DNA of 64,000 bases, from positions 558,001 to 622,000 of the forward strand of contig NW_017386049.1 of NCBI RefSeq assembly GCF_000237925.1, written 5' to 3'. Each line of letters starts with the position of its first letter. Positions within the stretch are counted from its first letter, which is position 1. Positions 21,850 through 31,514 of the stretch are shown in pieces. Source of the stretch: Schistosoma mansoni. Taxonomy: Eukaryota > Platyhelminthes > Trematoda > Strigeidida > Schistosomatidae. The translations under genes and the position numbers were made by a program. A model generated the notes under the pieces. That model worked only from the letters and a program-made list of their open reading frames with translations, had not been told where the DNA came from and searched no databases.

Positions 21850-22195
21850 TGAGTTTGAAGGTGAGTTTCGCCTTATCTGGGACTCATCAGATGGTTGTAC
21901 CTGCATCTCAAAGTTGATGTTCACTCTGGGACTCGAACTCAGTACCGTTCACCTCAAACGTCATCACGTTATCCACTCAGCTACTGAGTCCTAATAGTCA
22001 CTTGCTTGTGCAATGAGGTGAAATTGAAATTCACTTGGTATTGTTTGTTTGAATGTTCCCATTGATGTTTAAGATTGCAATTGATCAGTCTCTTATTGGC
22101 ATATGTGCATCCTGTGTGTACTGCCTCGATTTAACCTTAATTCACAAGTATTATAATCAAAGATGGATAGTGGCTAGCAGTTGAATTCAGGAAGC
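21850..22195 (-). mobile_element. Smα-like hammerhead SINE
   Basis: A minus-strand copy with the tRNA-like part (AGTGGATAACGTGATGACG, GAGTTCGAGTCCCAG) and TCTGATGAGTCCCAGATAAGG. The ribozyme is disrupted: the region after the second stem reads CGAAACTCACC, without the usual cleavage triplet. It lies back to back with the plus-strand copy that follows. Confidence 0.65.
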
Positions 22196-22375
22196 CCGTT
22201 TCGAAGCTGAGTGGATAACACGATGGCGTTTGAAGCGAAAGGTACTGGGTTCGAGTCCCAGAGTGAATATTAACTCTGAGATGCAGGTAGATCCAGCTGA
22301 CAAGTCACAAATAGGACGAAACGGGCGTCCTGTATTCCACTGCTAGCCACTACTTATCTTTGTGTACAAATTATT
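22196..22375 (+). mobile_element. Smα-like hammerhead SINE
   Basis: The family order is clear: AAGCTGAGTGGATAACACG (A-box-like), GGGTTCGAGTCCCAGAGTG (B box), hammerhead at 22291-22335, and the TTCCACTGCTAGCCACTA end. It forms an inverted pair with 21850-22195. Confidence 0.8.
22291..22335 (+). ncRNA. Smα-type hammerhead, probably inactive
   Basis: Stem I is ATCCAG/CTGTAT and the core is CTGACAA instead of CTGANGA, so the conserved G that acts as general acid is A. Stem II is GTCA/GGAC with one mismatch, GAAA is intact, stem III is CGGGCG and the cleavage triplet is GTC. The core change should abolish cleavage. Confidence 0.7.
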
Positions 22376-22839
22376 GATGTGTTTGTAAATAAAAAAACTC
22401 GTGATATTATACAACTACTGAGACTAAATTATTTTTCAAGAGTTATCGAGTTTCTTGAGTTAAATGATTTAATTATTTGCTCTTACGGGTATAAGTGATA
22501 ATATCACTTCCGGGCTTTTCATACCGTGGAAGGGTATTTCTTGATAAATGGTTTGAATCTAAGTATTAATTGGTTAAAAGTAATCAGTCAGTTATAATCA
22601 ATGTTTAGCTTAGTACAAATGTGGATTCGTCAAAAGTGTTGCATCACAATAACTCAGTGAATTAATATTAATAAGCTGAATATTAAAACAGTCGAAATTC
22701 TTTTGATGATAGTGATGATGAAAGATAGTGAATATCAAAAGTATAGGTTTAGAAGACGGAACGAAAAGATGTACAAGAAGGAATCCAGGAGAATAAGATA
22801 AAGAAAGAATGCATTTGCTCCAATCCAAACAATCTGAGT
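22376..22839. other. Intronic DNA with a scrap of the 18715-type element
   Basis: A fragment at about 22480-22560 (GATAATATCACTTCCGG; CCGTGGAAGGGT) resembles part of 18765-18830. The rest is featureless. Confidence 0.4.
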
Positions 22840-23135
22840 CATGTCACTTAGTATTTCAGATAGCTGATTGTCGTTATTGCACACACTTCGACTATATAGT
22901 CTGAATTTATGAACATGGCTCAGTTCTGCAGTTGTCAACTTCATGGACTGATAGAACTTTTTATTTTAGACTCTTTTAGTTTTCTTCCAATGTATTGCCA
23001 CACCAGCTAGTATTGTTCAGTAAGGTAGGTGAAGTTTATGCTTATGTAGTACGTATCTAAGCCATCTCAGTTGATGAATCTTCACGACTTCAACTACCAA
23101 CTTTTCATCTTTACCTAATACTCTGTACTTAACCT
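22840..23135 (-). pseudogene. RTE-A LINE, ancient fragment
   Basis: The minus strand has worn C-terminal RTE-A blocks (cf. GACATGGCTCAG, CATCAACTGAGATGGC). It is broken in all frames. Confidence 0.5.
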
Positions 23136-23146
23136 CAACATTGTCC

Positions 23147-23492
23147 AGATGATAGCAATCGATGGTTAGATACCTTGAATGACATGGCTCAAAATCGTTT
23201 GTAATGGCGAAGGTGCATCCATTCTTTATGTTCTGCCAAATTCTAATCTTCTGAATTTTTCATGTCTCTATCTTTTTCTCTTTTCAAATTTGTTTCACTA
23301 GATTATACTCCTTCAATAACATCTTCAGACCCTAATCTTTCACATAACACTTATACTCTTACTACTTCTACCACTATGGGATTTCAATCGACAACTGTAT
23401 CTCTGTGTTAATGTGGTATGGCGACTCGAATTGATGTACGTACGTACGAAGTTCTACGTTGTGACTGACTAATCGACTGACTTGTCCAGTAT
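23147..23492 (+). pseudogene. RTE-A LINE 3' end fragment
   Basis: It contains GACATGGCTCAAAATCG and the 3' UTR (TACTACTTCTACCACTATGG; TACGAAGTTCTACGTTGTGA) ending in GACTGACTAATCGACTGAC. It matches the end of the long copy at 42550-44646 better than the 17382-type copies, so RTE-A has at least two subfamilies here. Confidence 0.75.
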
Positions 23493-23683
23493 TTGGTCTC
23501 ATGATGGGCTAATCCAAGCGAACTTTCTGAATCCATACTTCAATTTACTTCAAGTATATCAACTTAACTGAGTGAATCAAACTTTCTTACCCAAAATAGT
23601 TTTCATTAAACTAATGGTTTATTATTCTTCTCACTAATTTATCTTATTGTTCTTTTTCTTTAAAAAAAAAATCAAACTTCTAG
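23493..23683. other. Intron sequence
   Basis: The end of the intron upstream of the next exon, with a pyrimidine-rich tract before the acceptor. Confidence 0.4.
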
Positions 23684-24050
23684 TCACTTACAAAATCTTA
23701 CAAAACCAGATCATGTAAATTGATTCATTATAATTCACAAGCAATAGATTCAAATGTATCTATGTCTAATCAGTCAAATACAAGCCAACAAATGTGTACC
23801 AATAATCAAGCTACTAATACTACTACTAATACTACTACTACTACCAATACTACTAATAATAATGGTAGTGGTAATGATAATAGTAATCATTCTATCAATG
23901 ATACATCTAATATCTTACTTGGTTTATTTCTGGAATCAGGAAAACATTTTATATTTGAATTCAATACAATACATGAAAGAAATTTATGTTTAACATCATT
24001 AAATAAAATTATTACTATGAATAAACAAATAAATGCTTATCCAGATATTG
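23684..24050 (+). CDS. Docking-like protein, internal exon 2 (PH-like end)
   Basis: The exon lies between an acceptor (AAACTTCTAG, ending 23683) and a GTAAGT donor at 24051. It is 367 bases long, entering in phase 0 and leaving with one base. It encodes SLTKSYKTRSCKLIHYNSQ, an Asn/Thr/Ser-rich insert, then NILLGLFLESGKHFIFEFNT and IHERNLCLTSLNKIIT. The last 40 or so residues look like the final strand and C-terminal helix of a PH domain. It is followed in phase by the PTB exons at 29171 and 31369, the PH-PTB order of IRS and DOK adaptors. The PH assignment is tentative. Confidence 0.65.
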
Positions 24051-24103
24051 GTAAGTTGTACTATTTATTCATGTTACATTAAATATACAGTATAGTTTTA
24101 GCG

Positions 24104-24220
24104 GCGGCGACTATACCACCTTGAAAGCATCGGTTCTTGTTCGATCATCGCAGTTAAGCAATGTTGGGCCCGGTCAGTACTTAGATGGGTGATCGGCTGG
24201 AGATACCGGGTGTCGCCGGC
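24104..24220 (+). rRNA. 5S rRNA-derived SINE head (not a functional 5S gene)
   Basis: It follows the 5S rRNA sequence from end to end: CTATACCACCTTGAAAGCAT, AGTTAAGCAATGTTGGGCC (box A), GTCAGTACTTAGATGGGTGA (box C) and ATACCGGGTGTCGCC, with complementary ends GGCGGCGAC/GTCGCCGGC forming helix I. It fuses at once to SINE body sequence. Several substitutions against the metazoan 5S consensus and the fusion argue against a working rRNA gene; the internal pol III promoter would drive SINE transcription. Confidence 0.85.
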
Positions 24221-24412
24221 TTTAAGCCTCCAAATGCCCTGATAAGGCCGAGAGCGGAAATAGTCCGCTCTCCCTCTCGAAATGCTCTCATATGGCCACG
24301 CGTATATAGACTCTGTCAGGGAAGTCCTACTCACTATCTTCTCGTGGCACCGGTGTTGTTTACGAAATTGAGAGGATGAAGAGCGAATGTCCAGCGCTTT
24401 AACCGGGACATT
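24104..24412 (+). mobile_element. 5S-SINE with 5S rRNA-derived head, 3'-truncated
   Basis: The first 117 bases are 5S rRNA-like (see separate entry). They are joined to the family body (AATGCCCTGATAAGGCCGAG; CTCTCGAAATGCTCTCATATG; GAGCGAATGTCCAGCGC), and the copy breaks off after TTTAACCGGG. This is the only copy of eleven in the window that keeps its head. It sits in the intron about 50 bases after the docking-protein exon donor. Confidence 0.85.
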
Positions 24413-24449
24413 TACCTACTGAAGAAAGTGGATGGAAGAATATGCAAGA

Positions 24450-24520
24450 TAATGGATCGATTGATATTAGACCTTAACAGTGCCAGATGCCGGCTCAGTG
24501 GACTAGAGGTTAAGCGTTCG
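24450..24520 (+). mobile_element. HH-SINE fragment (A-box region)
   Basis: Only TTGATATTAGACCTTAACAG to CGGCTCAGTGGACTAGAGG and GTTAAGCG remain. Confidence 0.55.
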
Positions 24521-25322
24521 CTCTTAGGCTCATCTTATGGATTCTACTGAAACTCTCTAGAAGCTAAGGTTTTTTTTAAATCAAGTATGGTAATTCGTAA
24601 CCTCCTAGAGAGAAGTTCAAAAATCAATTCATTCTCAAAAACTTATAGAACTTAAGAGTCAACCGTAACCATTTAGATATGTTTTAGTTTCGATAAACAA
24701 ATGAGATATTGAGTTAAAATTGCTTCCATATTTCTGCCCTCTAAATATTCTCAGTGCTCAAGTATGAACTTTGACGGTGTCAGTGTGTCAAGAGTTCGCT
24801 ACACACTACTCAAAGTTTAATAGTAAAACAAAATAGTCCAATTGTAATAGTCACATCTGGTTTTCATTGACTTTTCAGCTATAGTTTGTGAAAGCGAAAA
24901 TCAAAGTCTATTGGATAAGGTGTCATATATACATAATCACACAACTTTTATTGTCATCTTGAACTATATCTTCAGCCTCTACTTCATGTAAAAGTGATCT
25001 TTCTAGTTATTCCATAAGTTTTACATTGGTTCATTCAGATGACATTTGTTGTGATCGGCTGTTTTCGTAGGTTTTGGTTATTCTTATTTGCCATTCCATT
25101 CATCTAGACTATTTTTGCTGGTTGACCTCTGGTCATGTGACTGATTGACCTTTTCAGTACAGGTTTATGGACTGGGTCATTATTGATGCATCTATTCATT
25201 CCTAGTTGATTTGAATCTCATGCTTCTAGAAATTCTTTGAAATTCTTGAAATTTCATCAATACAAAATAGTGATATTTTTCTAATCGAATTCATATCTAT
25301 GGTTGTTTCCATCTCTTGATAT
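24521..25322. other. Intronic AT-rich DNA, no feature seen
   Basis: Nothing recognised. Confidence 0.4.
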
Positions 25323-26335
25323 GTCAGTCAGTCAGCTACAACGTAGGACCACGCACACATATGCATCTGTCCAAATTACCAAACCTCGTTAGCACAACAG
25401 GATGAACGCCAAATTCATAGCAGTAGTTAATTTAGTGGTGGTAATATATAAAAGAGAGGTTGTATATGAGGATATAATATAGGAAGGAAGACAGATATGA
25501 AGCAATTTTAATCTCATAGTCTAAGGGAAGATAGAAAGTGTATACACCTACGCCATGTCACACACAGTCTCCAACCATTGATTACGGTAGTCACGCGGAC
25601 CCCAACCAAGTAGTCTGCATCTGCCAACATGGCTCAGACTAGAAGTTAGTGACTTCAAGCACTGATGCCACGTTTTGGTTTGACCGCCCCTAACTCTCTT
25701 CCAACCATCCCCTACACTAGTCAGCATAGCGCGTCGTGGTAATCGGTGTTCAAGCATACGTAACATGTGGCTTAACCATCTCAGTCGATGAAGATTCATG
25801 ACCTCATCAACTGATTTACCATCATTCCCTAATACCCTGTGTCTAACCTCACTATTACTTACCCGGTGATCCCAGCAGATGCGAGCAATAATTCTAAGAC
25901 ATCTGTGGTCAAATACTAGTAACCTACGAGTATCTTCTACTCTTAATGGCCATGTTTCACAGCTGTAAAGTAGACTCCATATAACTAGTTAATAAAGAAT
26001 AATCCCTTAATTGATAGACAGATATCTCGTCTTCGCCATAGGTGACGTAAGTTGGCAAAAGCCAAACAAGCTTTTTGAATCTGTGCTGAGATTTCGTCAG
26101 ACATTAACCCATTAGGGCTGATCAGACTTCAAAGAAGTGAAGTTGTCGACGCGTTCGGCTACCTCACTCCCTATCCTTAGTTCAGGTGTTGACGCAAACC
26201 AGTCCTGGAGTAACAACTTACATTTAGATGAGGGGAAACTCATTCCAAATATCTTGGCATTATTACTCAGTTCTAACAGAAGACTCTGCATTTTGTCAAC
26301 ATCTTCATCAAACAGGACTATGTGAAATACCATAT
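25323..26335 (-). pseudogene. RTE-A LINE, C-terminal RT fragment
   Basis: On the minus strand the frames run from LSNNAKIFGMSFPSSKCKLL (near 26270) through RIGSEVAERVDNF, a broken middle section, the DTRRLLVFDHRCLRI-type block, MNLHRLRWLSHMLRM (25790) and GGQTKTWHQCLKSLTSSLSH, to the 3' UTR ending in CTGACTGACA at 25323. It includes the region just after the YADD box but not the box itself. It aligns with 62880-63862 over its length, with several frame breaks. Confidence 0.85.
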
Positions 26336-26454
26336 CATGTCAGTTAGTAGTAGACTGTATAAATATCGTCAAAACTTATATACCTACAAATATATGTATG
26401 TATAAGTGGTAATAATGTTATTGAGTTTTTTCTATTCTGTCATTCTATCTGCTA
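26336..26454. other. AT-rich DNA
   Basis: Nothing recognised. Confidence 0.3.
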
Positions 26455-26516
26455 TTCTTCTTCTTCTTCTTCTTCGTCGTCGTCTTCATCATCATCATCA
26501 TCATCATCATCCAAAA
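26455..26516. repeat. Compound trinucleotide microsatellite
   Basis: CTT units pass into CGT, then ATC/CAT units, over about 60 bases. Confidence 0.9.
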
Positions 26517-26834
26517 CATCATTGATTAAATGCATCTGAATACATTTGAAATACTCATTATTTCTATCCAAGAGTCATTTGTTTTTGTTCATTGTTTATT
26601 CTAGGTGTTCTTTATTTTTTCTCTCCTCCCATGACCTCTCTCACTGATTATTTTCTGTCTAGACAGAATGTAACTTATTATTTTAATTAAATAAAAGTCA
26701 ATCTCTATTCATAATATAGTATGATGTAAAATAAAATGAGTAAGAAATAGAAAAGACAATGTAAACAAATATACGATAGAATAGAATATGACTACATAAA
26801 TATAATTCTTAATCAAGTATACCATTTGTAAACA
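26517..26834. other. AT-rich DNA, no feature seen
   Basis: Nothing recognised. Confidence 0.4.
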
Positions 26835-27010
26835 AAGATAGATAATGACTAGTAGTGGAATCTAGGACATGCATTTCGTCCTATTTTGGGACTCGTCAGA
26901 GTTGAACGTACCTACATCTCATAGTTGATGTTCACTCTGCGACTCGAATCCGGTACTGTTGGTTTTCAAACGCCATTGCGTTATCCATTCAACTAATAAG
27001 CCAAACAAAC
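26835..27010 (-). mobile_element. Smα-like hammerhead SINE
   Basis: The minus strand has the A-box-like TGGATAACGCAATGGCG, B-box-like GGATTCGAGTCGCAG, then CTGACGAGTCCCAAAATAGG and ACGAAATGCATGTCC. The catalytic core (CTGACGA, GTCC/GGAC stem II, GAAA, GTC) is intact, but stem I pairing (TCAACT with CTAGAT) is broken, so activity is doubtful. Confidence 0.7.
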
Positions 27011-27894
27011 AATACCAAGTGAATTCAAGTATACATTCGATAGGTGATTCACTTATATATATATACACACACATACATATTTAATGGGTTTTTATATTTA
27101 TCAATAACAATTTGTAATCTGCCAAGTTATAAATTATAGTTTACGTTTAGTCACCAATGGATATATCATTGTACAATTAGTAATAACCGATATCATGTTT
27201 ATGTTTAATCCTTAGTTCTAATAGAATTCATATCTAGTTGTAATATAGCCATTCGTTCAAGTGACTAATCAATAGGGTGAATTATATATTTGATGATCGG
27301 TGAGGTAGACGCTAGGAAAATATACCAAACCTAGGTTACGTGAAACATGTTAGAGTGGTATACCAGTAATTTTGAGGAAACAGATGGTTCTTGTTAGTTT
27401 CTAATATGTATAATTTAGCTTCATGTTCTAAGGGATTACTGTTGAGCTAATTAGGCTGCAAATGATCTCATGCAAAACTGAGATATTTACAAATCAGTGA
27501 TCACTAAATAGTAACCAATGTCATGTTGTCTAATCCTTTAGTGCTGACCGAATCCTATTGACCAAGTTGCAATGTGGCCACTGGTCTTAGTAACTCAACT
27601 TTCCATGCTGTTTATTGAGATGTTTAATTGTTGGAGGGAATCGGCAAAAACCATTCAGTAGGATCTTTGCGTTAAAAAGAACAAGTATCAACAAATTTGC
27701 AGAGTCTAGATCGCTATGACTCGAGTCCCAATGTGGGCATCAGTACTGGAGTAAAGAAACCTACAAATGACAAGGGCGAGACTATAATTTATGGAAAACC
27801 TTTGAACGAATCTTGAGTGACCTTGATAAATATTAGCCAATCAGTAAACGGTCAGCATAGAGCATATATATATAACCAAAGAATTAAAGTGGAT
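27011..27894. other. Intronic AT-rich DNA, no feature seen
   Basis: Nothing recognised; a short (TA)/(CA) run lies near 27055-27075. Confidence 0.4.
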
Positions 27895-28330
27895 ACACTT
27901 CTTTTAAGTGGTCCAAAAACTTGTCAAAGTTAGAAGGAGGTTCAAAGGTTTTAAAATCGTAATGCATAAGGTAGAGGAACTCATCCATATGGCTCCATAA
28001 TACTCAGTCTTTGGAACCAATGATAAGGTCACAAAACCCTCTCGACCTCCACCACATAGCTTCAATATTGTTTTTGTACTGCGGTTATGTAAATTTACCA
28101 TTTTTATTATGGATTTGTCCCTACAATACCCATACCACTGAACAGCCAAAGTTTCAGTGACATCTGCGATTAGTGAGGCCGATTTCACTGGTTCTTTTAT
28201 TATACAGTTCGCGGCAATTATTATAATATGCCTTTGTCTCAATCTGGATCGAGCGAAAAAGCTTCCTTCAAATAATGTTACATTGAAGGACATCACGGTA
28301 GTCTGCACAAGGTCTACAAGTCATTTGATC
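27895..28330 (-). pseudogene. Merlin-like DNA transposon remnant (IS1016/ISXO2-type)
   Basis: On the minus strand, an N-terminal piece (GSFFARSRLRQRHIIIIAA, cf. the GSFFxxSxL block of Merlin transposases) is followed almost directly by the C-terminal signature NIEAMWWRSRGFCDLIIG, with SHMDEFLY and FDKFLDHLKEVY, in shifting frames. Most of the central DDE region is missing, so this is an internally deleted remnant. Merlin elements are known from schistosomes. The left arm of the large inverted duplication starts inside it (28239). The longest open frame (134 codons) is mostly the wrong frame for the transposase. Confidence 0.65.
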
Positions 28331-28489
28331 ACTGCAATTTCAAATAATGGAACTTCTTAGTGATATCACTTATTGTAGCCGCTTAGTTGTCAAGTCTTCT
28401 CTAAAATCCTCTGTGAACCGATCGTACATGAGCACCACGTACGGGAATTGGCACCATGACCTTGAAACCCATTAGACTATTCTGATTGG

Positions 28490-28590
28490 CTCGTCCATAA
28501 ACTGTAGTCTCACCATGACAAGTCCTTGATAGGATGAAATGAGTGTTCTGGATTCTACTGCTAACCAAAATCTACTATTGATAAAGTAGA
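28490..28590 (+). mobile_element. Smα-like hammerhead fragment, decayed
   Basis: TGACAAGTCCTTGATAGG, ATGAAATGAGTGTTCTGG and ATTCTACTGCTAACC preserve the order of the Smα 3' part; the core is mutated. Confidence 0.5.
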
Positions 28591-28599
28591 TTTAAAAAT

Positions 28600-29165
28600 G
28601 TGTAGGAGAATGATTTATGAATGTGACGCGTATTGAATCATCTTCATAGTAGGCAAGATTACTCAAACTTAGATTAGTCAAGGTAGAAAAGGTCTGAATT
28701 TGTATCTTTCAAATGTTTAACTCCATTGCGTAACTTTATTATGAAAACATATCAACTGTTTAAAGGGTTTCGAACGAACTACTTTAAATATGATAGGTTT
28801 TTGTGAATGAATTATTATCTCGGACTACATGAACTAAAACAGGACTATTGGCAGTCTCAATTAAACTTTTCCATAGATACGATAGTAAGAGATCACAAAG
28901 CGAGAAAAATGCACTTCTAAATATCATCCTATGTAACTCACTCCACAAGTGTAGTTAGGTTGATAGAAGATCCTTAAAAGTGAACTACAGTCTAAGTCAA
29001 AAAGCTAATGTTATTACAGGGTTGGGAAAGTTGATGATGATGGATTTGGGTTTGAACCTAGCATTTAGTGACCGAAACCCTAATACTATACATACAATAA
29101 GTTATCACTATTTTGAAACTTACTAATGTCTTTTATTTGTCTTTCTCATTTTATCTACTACTTAT
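28600..29165. other. Intronic AT-rich DNA
   Basis: No feature. The end forms the pyrimidine-rich tract of the next exon's acceptor. Confidence 0.4.
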
Positions 29166-29170
29166 TATAG

Positions 29171-29327
29171 AATTTGCATGGGGTCTGTTCATGTTCATTT
29201 TAAACCAAAAGATTATACCAGTACTGGTTTAATTCCAAATAATAATGGATCACATTATTTATGTTTAACATGTACAGAAATACTTCTAATTCAAGGAAAT
29301 TTACGTATACCTAAATTAATTATTTTA
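29171..29327 (+). pseudogene. Docking-like protein exon 3 (PTB domain, first half), frameshifted
   Basis: An acceptor (ACTTATTATAG, ending 29170) and GTAAGT donor at 29328 bound 157 bases. Entering with one base from the previous exon, the frame begins EFAW, but an extra GG (GCATGGGGTCTG) breaks it. The copy in the inverted duplicate lacks the GG and reads on as SVHVHFKPKDY...GSHYLCLTCTEILLIQGN, the first strands of an IRS/DOK-type PTB domain. Without the GG the exon is 155 bases and splices in phase to 31369. The insertion may be a sequencing or gap-filling error, or a real lesion. Confidence 0.75.
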
Positions 29328-29371
29328 GTAAGTTTATTCATTTTTTATTTTTAAAGAATATATATATCTAT

Positions 29372-29668
29372 TGTTCAACCAGGTCTGTTGGGAGATATCA
29401 ACTCACTGAAGACAATTGGTGAAATGGTTGCTCTACTTTGTGAATTGGTTGAAGTTAGACATTAAAACCGTTGAATCCCTGACGGCTTAGTGGTCTATCG
29501 GTCAAGTGCTCTGGCGCGAGACTGGTAGGTCCTAGATTCGAATCTCGCGAGTGCGGGATCGTGGATGCGCACCGTTGAGGAGTCCTACAATAGGACGAAA
29601 CGGCCGTCCAGTACTCCCAGGTTTTTCATGGTGCTCTAGCTTTAACTGATTCATGATTTCAACTATAT
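29372..29668 (+). mobile_element. HH-SINE in left arm
   Basis: It contains GTTCAACCAGGTCTGTTGGG, the tRNA-like region (TTAGTGGTCTATCGGTCAAG; GATTCGAATCTCGCG), the hammerhead (about 29568-29613) and the tail. The core is TTGAGGA with good stem II and GAAA, and the cleavage triplet is GTC; the C-to-T change makes activity unlikely. Confidence 0.75.
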
Positions 29669-29754
29669 ATATGAATGTATATTTATCAAATTGAAGAAAA
29701 ATTGGTATCATTATAAAATTCTAGTTAGAATATTGACTTGGAATAAAGAAATAT

Positions 29755-30028
29755 AGACTCATCTGATGAGCTTCAAAATTAGACGAAACGCAATTCTTGA
29801 ATTTCATCAGTAATTACTATTGTAATATGATGAAATCATTATATGTTTATGTTATACCAGTTACCATAATGGGTATTAATAGAATAAAAGAGGCACGTTT
29901 TGTCCAATTTGTAAACTTGTCAACTGAATATACCTACTATATCCCAGAGTTGATACTGTCTCTGATAATCAAACTCAACACCATTTACTTCAAACACTGA
30001 ACGGATTTCGTATTTAACTACTGAATCC
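29755..30028. mobile_element. Smα-like fragments in opposite orientations
   Basis: A plus-strand hammerhead piece (CATCTGATGAGCTTC; TTAGACGAAACGCAATTC, about 29758-29810) is followed by a minus-strand Smα piece (29880-30028, plus-strand ACGTTTTGTCCAATTTG, TGTCAACTGAATATACC). A 67-codon frame across it is accidental; it also occurs in the right arm. Confidence 0.6.
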
Positions 30029-30029
30029 T

Positions 30030-30383
30030 GAATGTCCGGCGCTTTAACCGGGTTGGCGGACACGGAAAGTTCACCTAGGGGAGTTGGAAAACCCTCATTC
30101 CAAACCAATGGTGTACATGGGCTGGCTCCAGTATCCTGAGGGAACAAATGGTGTATGAATCAATCGTTGGTCACCGGCTACCATGGGACTGCATCTCCTT
30201 AAGATGCTCTTTAGGTCAAAGGCGCCGTGTGTGACCCTCTAAGTAAACCACAATCCTTCACGCAAACAGAATGATTTATGTGGCGTATATCTATTTAGTG
30301 CCTCCTTGTAACAATGTTCTCCCTGGAGGCAGTGCGTTCGCACTCACTTTGTAACAATGTTAATGTGTTTAAATAAATAATCA
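30030..30383 (+). mobile_element. 5S-SINE family copy, 5'-truncated
   Basis: It starts at GAATGTCCGGCGCTTTAACC and runs to the TGTGTTTAAATAAATAA tail. Near the 3' end a stretch including TGTAACAATGTT appears twice around a 40-base insert. The duplication arm ends at 30234 inside this SINE. Confidence 0.75.
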
Positions 30384-30499
30384 AAACTGACAAAGTGACA
30401 GATAAGAAAATTTTTTTCACACAAAGCGTAAGAATTTTGAAAACTCAGTTGATTAAAATTTCTGGTGACATTCTAAATGAGATCAATCCGTAGTGAATA

Positions 30500-30810
30500 C
30501 AGTCAGTCAGCTACAACGTAGGACTAGACACATATATGCATCAGTTCAAGTTGCCATACCTCGTTAGCACAACAAGATGAACATGGGATTCATAGAAGTA
30601 GCTAATTTAGTAGTTGTAATATATAAAAGAAAGGTTGTATATAAGGATATAGTGTAGGAAGGAACAAAGTTATGAAGCAATTTTAATTTGAAGGTTTAAG
30701 GGAAGACAAAGAGTGTGTACACCTGCGCCATTGTGATCGATTCTGAGCCATGTCACCTAGAGTCTCCAACCATTGGTTACGATGATCACGCGGACCCCAA
30801 CCAACTGTGA
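30500..30810 (-). pseudogene. RTE-A LINE 3' fragment
   Basis: The minus strand shows TTGGTTGGGGTCCGCGTGAT, GACATGGCTCAGAATCG and the 3' UTR ending in the CTGACTGAC-type repeat at 30500. Confidence 0.8.
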
Positions 30811-31368
30811 TGAATACAGTTTTAAAAATAAAATAAATGCCAGACATTATTTCGACAATTGTATTATTACTTATTTACAGAATGTGTGATTTATCCAAAT
30901 TTATTAATGCAATCAATCTTCAGATGGTAGAGAAGATTTATATATCAGCTGGATGATCTTGATGAAGCTTCATACTTTAAGGTAGACAGTTTAATCGTTG
31001 AACATTCATTGTTCTTCTGAACAACATCATCAGTACAAATTTCATATAGCAATGATGTATTCAAATTTGTCCACATATAACTGACAGTTTGTCCTGACGA
31101 TGACAACGATAGGTTAAAGATTTATTATTAACCAGTTATAATCAAAGTTGACACGATAAACTGTCAGTCACATGTGGAGTAATTCGAATAAATCACTTCC
31201 AATTGAAGTTTGTACTGATAACTTTGTTCAGTAGAACAATGAATCCTGTATTATTTAACCATCCAGTTTAGAGAATGAGGCTCCTTTTAATAAACCTATC
31301 AATTATCTTTTCATTAAAGTCAATATCTATACTTCATTTTATTTTTTTGTTTTTGTTTTCTTAACGAG
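30811..31368. other. Intron sequence
   Basis: AT-rich; two imperfect inverted segments near 31030-31180 (CTGACAGTTTGTC / GATAAACTGTCAGTC). It ends in a T-rich tract leading to the acceptor. Confidence 0.4.
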
Positions 31369-31514
31369 TATCGATTTGTACGTCAATGTGTATCACGTAG
31401 AGATGGTCAATTTCGTATTTATACTGGTCGTGCATCACCAATTGGTGAATGTGAAATTATATTTCAATTAGCTGATCATACAGAAGCAGTATATGTTCAT
31501 GAACAATTTACACG
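31369..31514 (+). CDS. Docking-like protein, exon 4 (IRS/DOK-type PTB, second half)
   Basis: The exon starts after a long T-rich tract and CTTAACGAG (acceptor ending 31368) and ends at a GTTAGA donor (31515). Its 146 bases enter in phase 0 and leave with two bases. It encodes YRFVRQCVSRRDGQFRIYTG, then RASPIGECEIIFQLADHTEA and VYVHEQFTR. This matches the second half of IRS-type PTB domains: the [YW]RxRRxG-like strand, the hallmark GRxxPxGEGxFxF segment (here GRASPIGECEIIF), and the start of the C-terminal helix. Such domains bind phosphotyrosine NPxY motifs of receptor tyrosine kinases. The usual second Gly of PxGEG is Cys. It is the best functional evidence for this gene. Confidence 0.8.

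Larger units (their letters stand above)
28239..30234. repeat. Left arm of a 2-kb near-identical inverted duplication
   Basis: The reverse complement of this segment recurs at 51249-53241. Stretches compared by eye over the whole length show only a few differences (28292 region C/T, a GG insertion near 29181, C/T near 30015). It contains part of Merlin, Smα fragments, a PTB exon, an HH-SINE and a 5S-SINE piece. The arms are about 21 kb apart. Confidence 0.9.

Noticed and set aside
24104-24220. Functional 5S rRNA gene
   Set aside because: Several substitutions, no T-run terminator after the 3' end, and direct fusion to SINE body sequence.
27904-28308. 134-codon minus-strand frame as a host gene
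   Set aside because: Merlin transposase motifs are read in neighbouring frames; the long frame is largely accidental.
29797-30000. 67-codon frame duplicated identically at 51482-51685
   Set aside because: Identity is explained by the 2-kb inverted duplication of SINE sequence, not by protein conservation.
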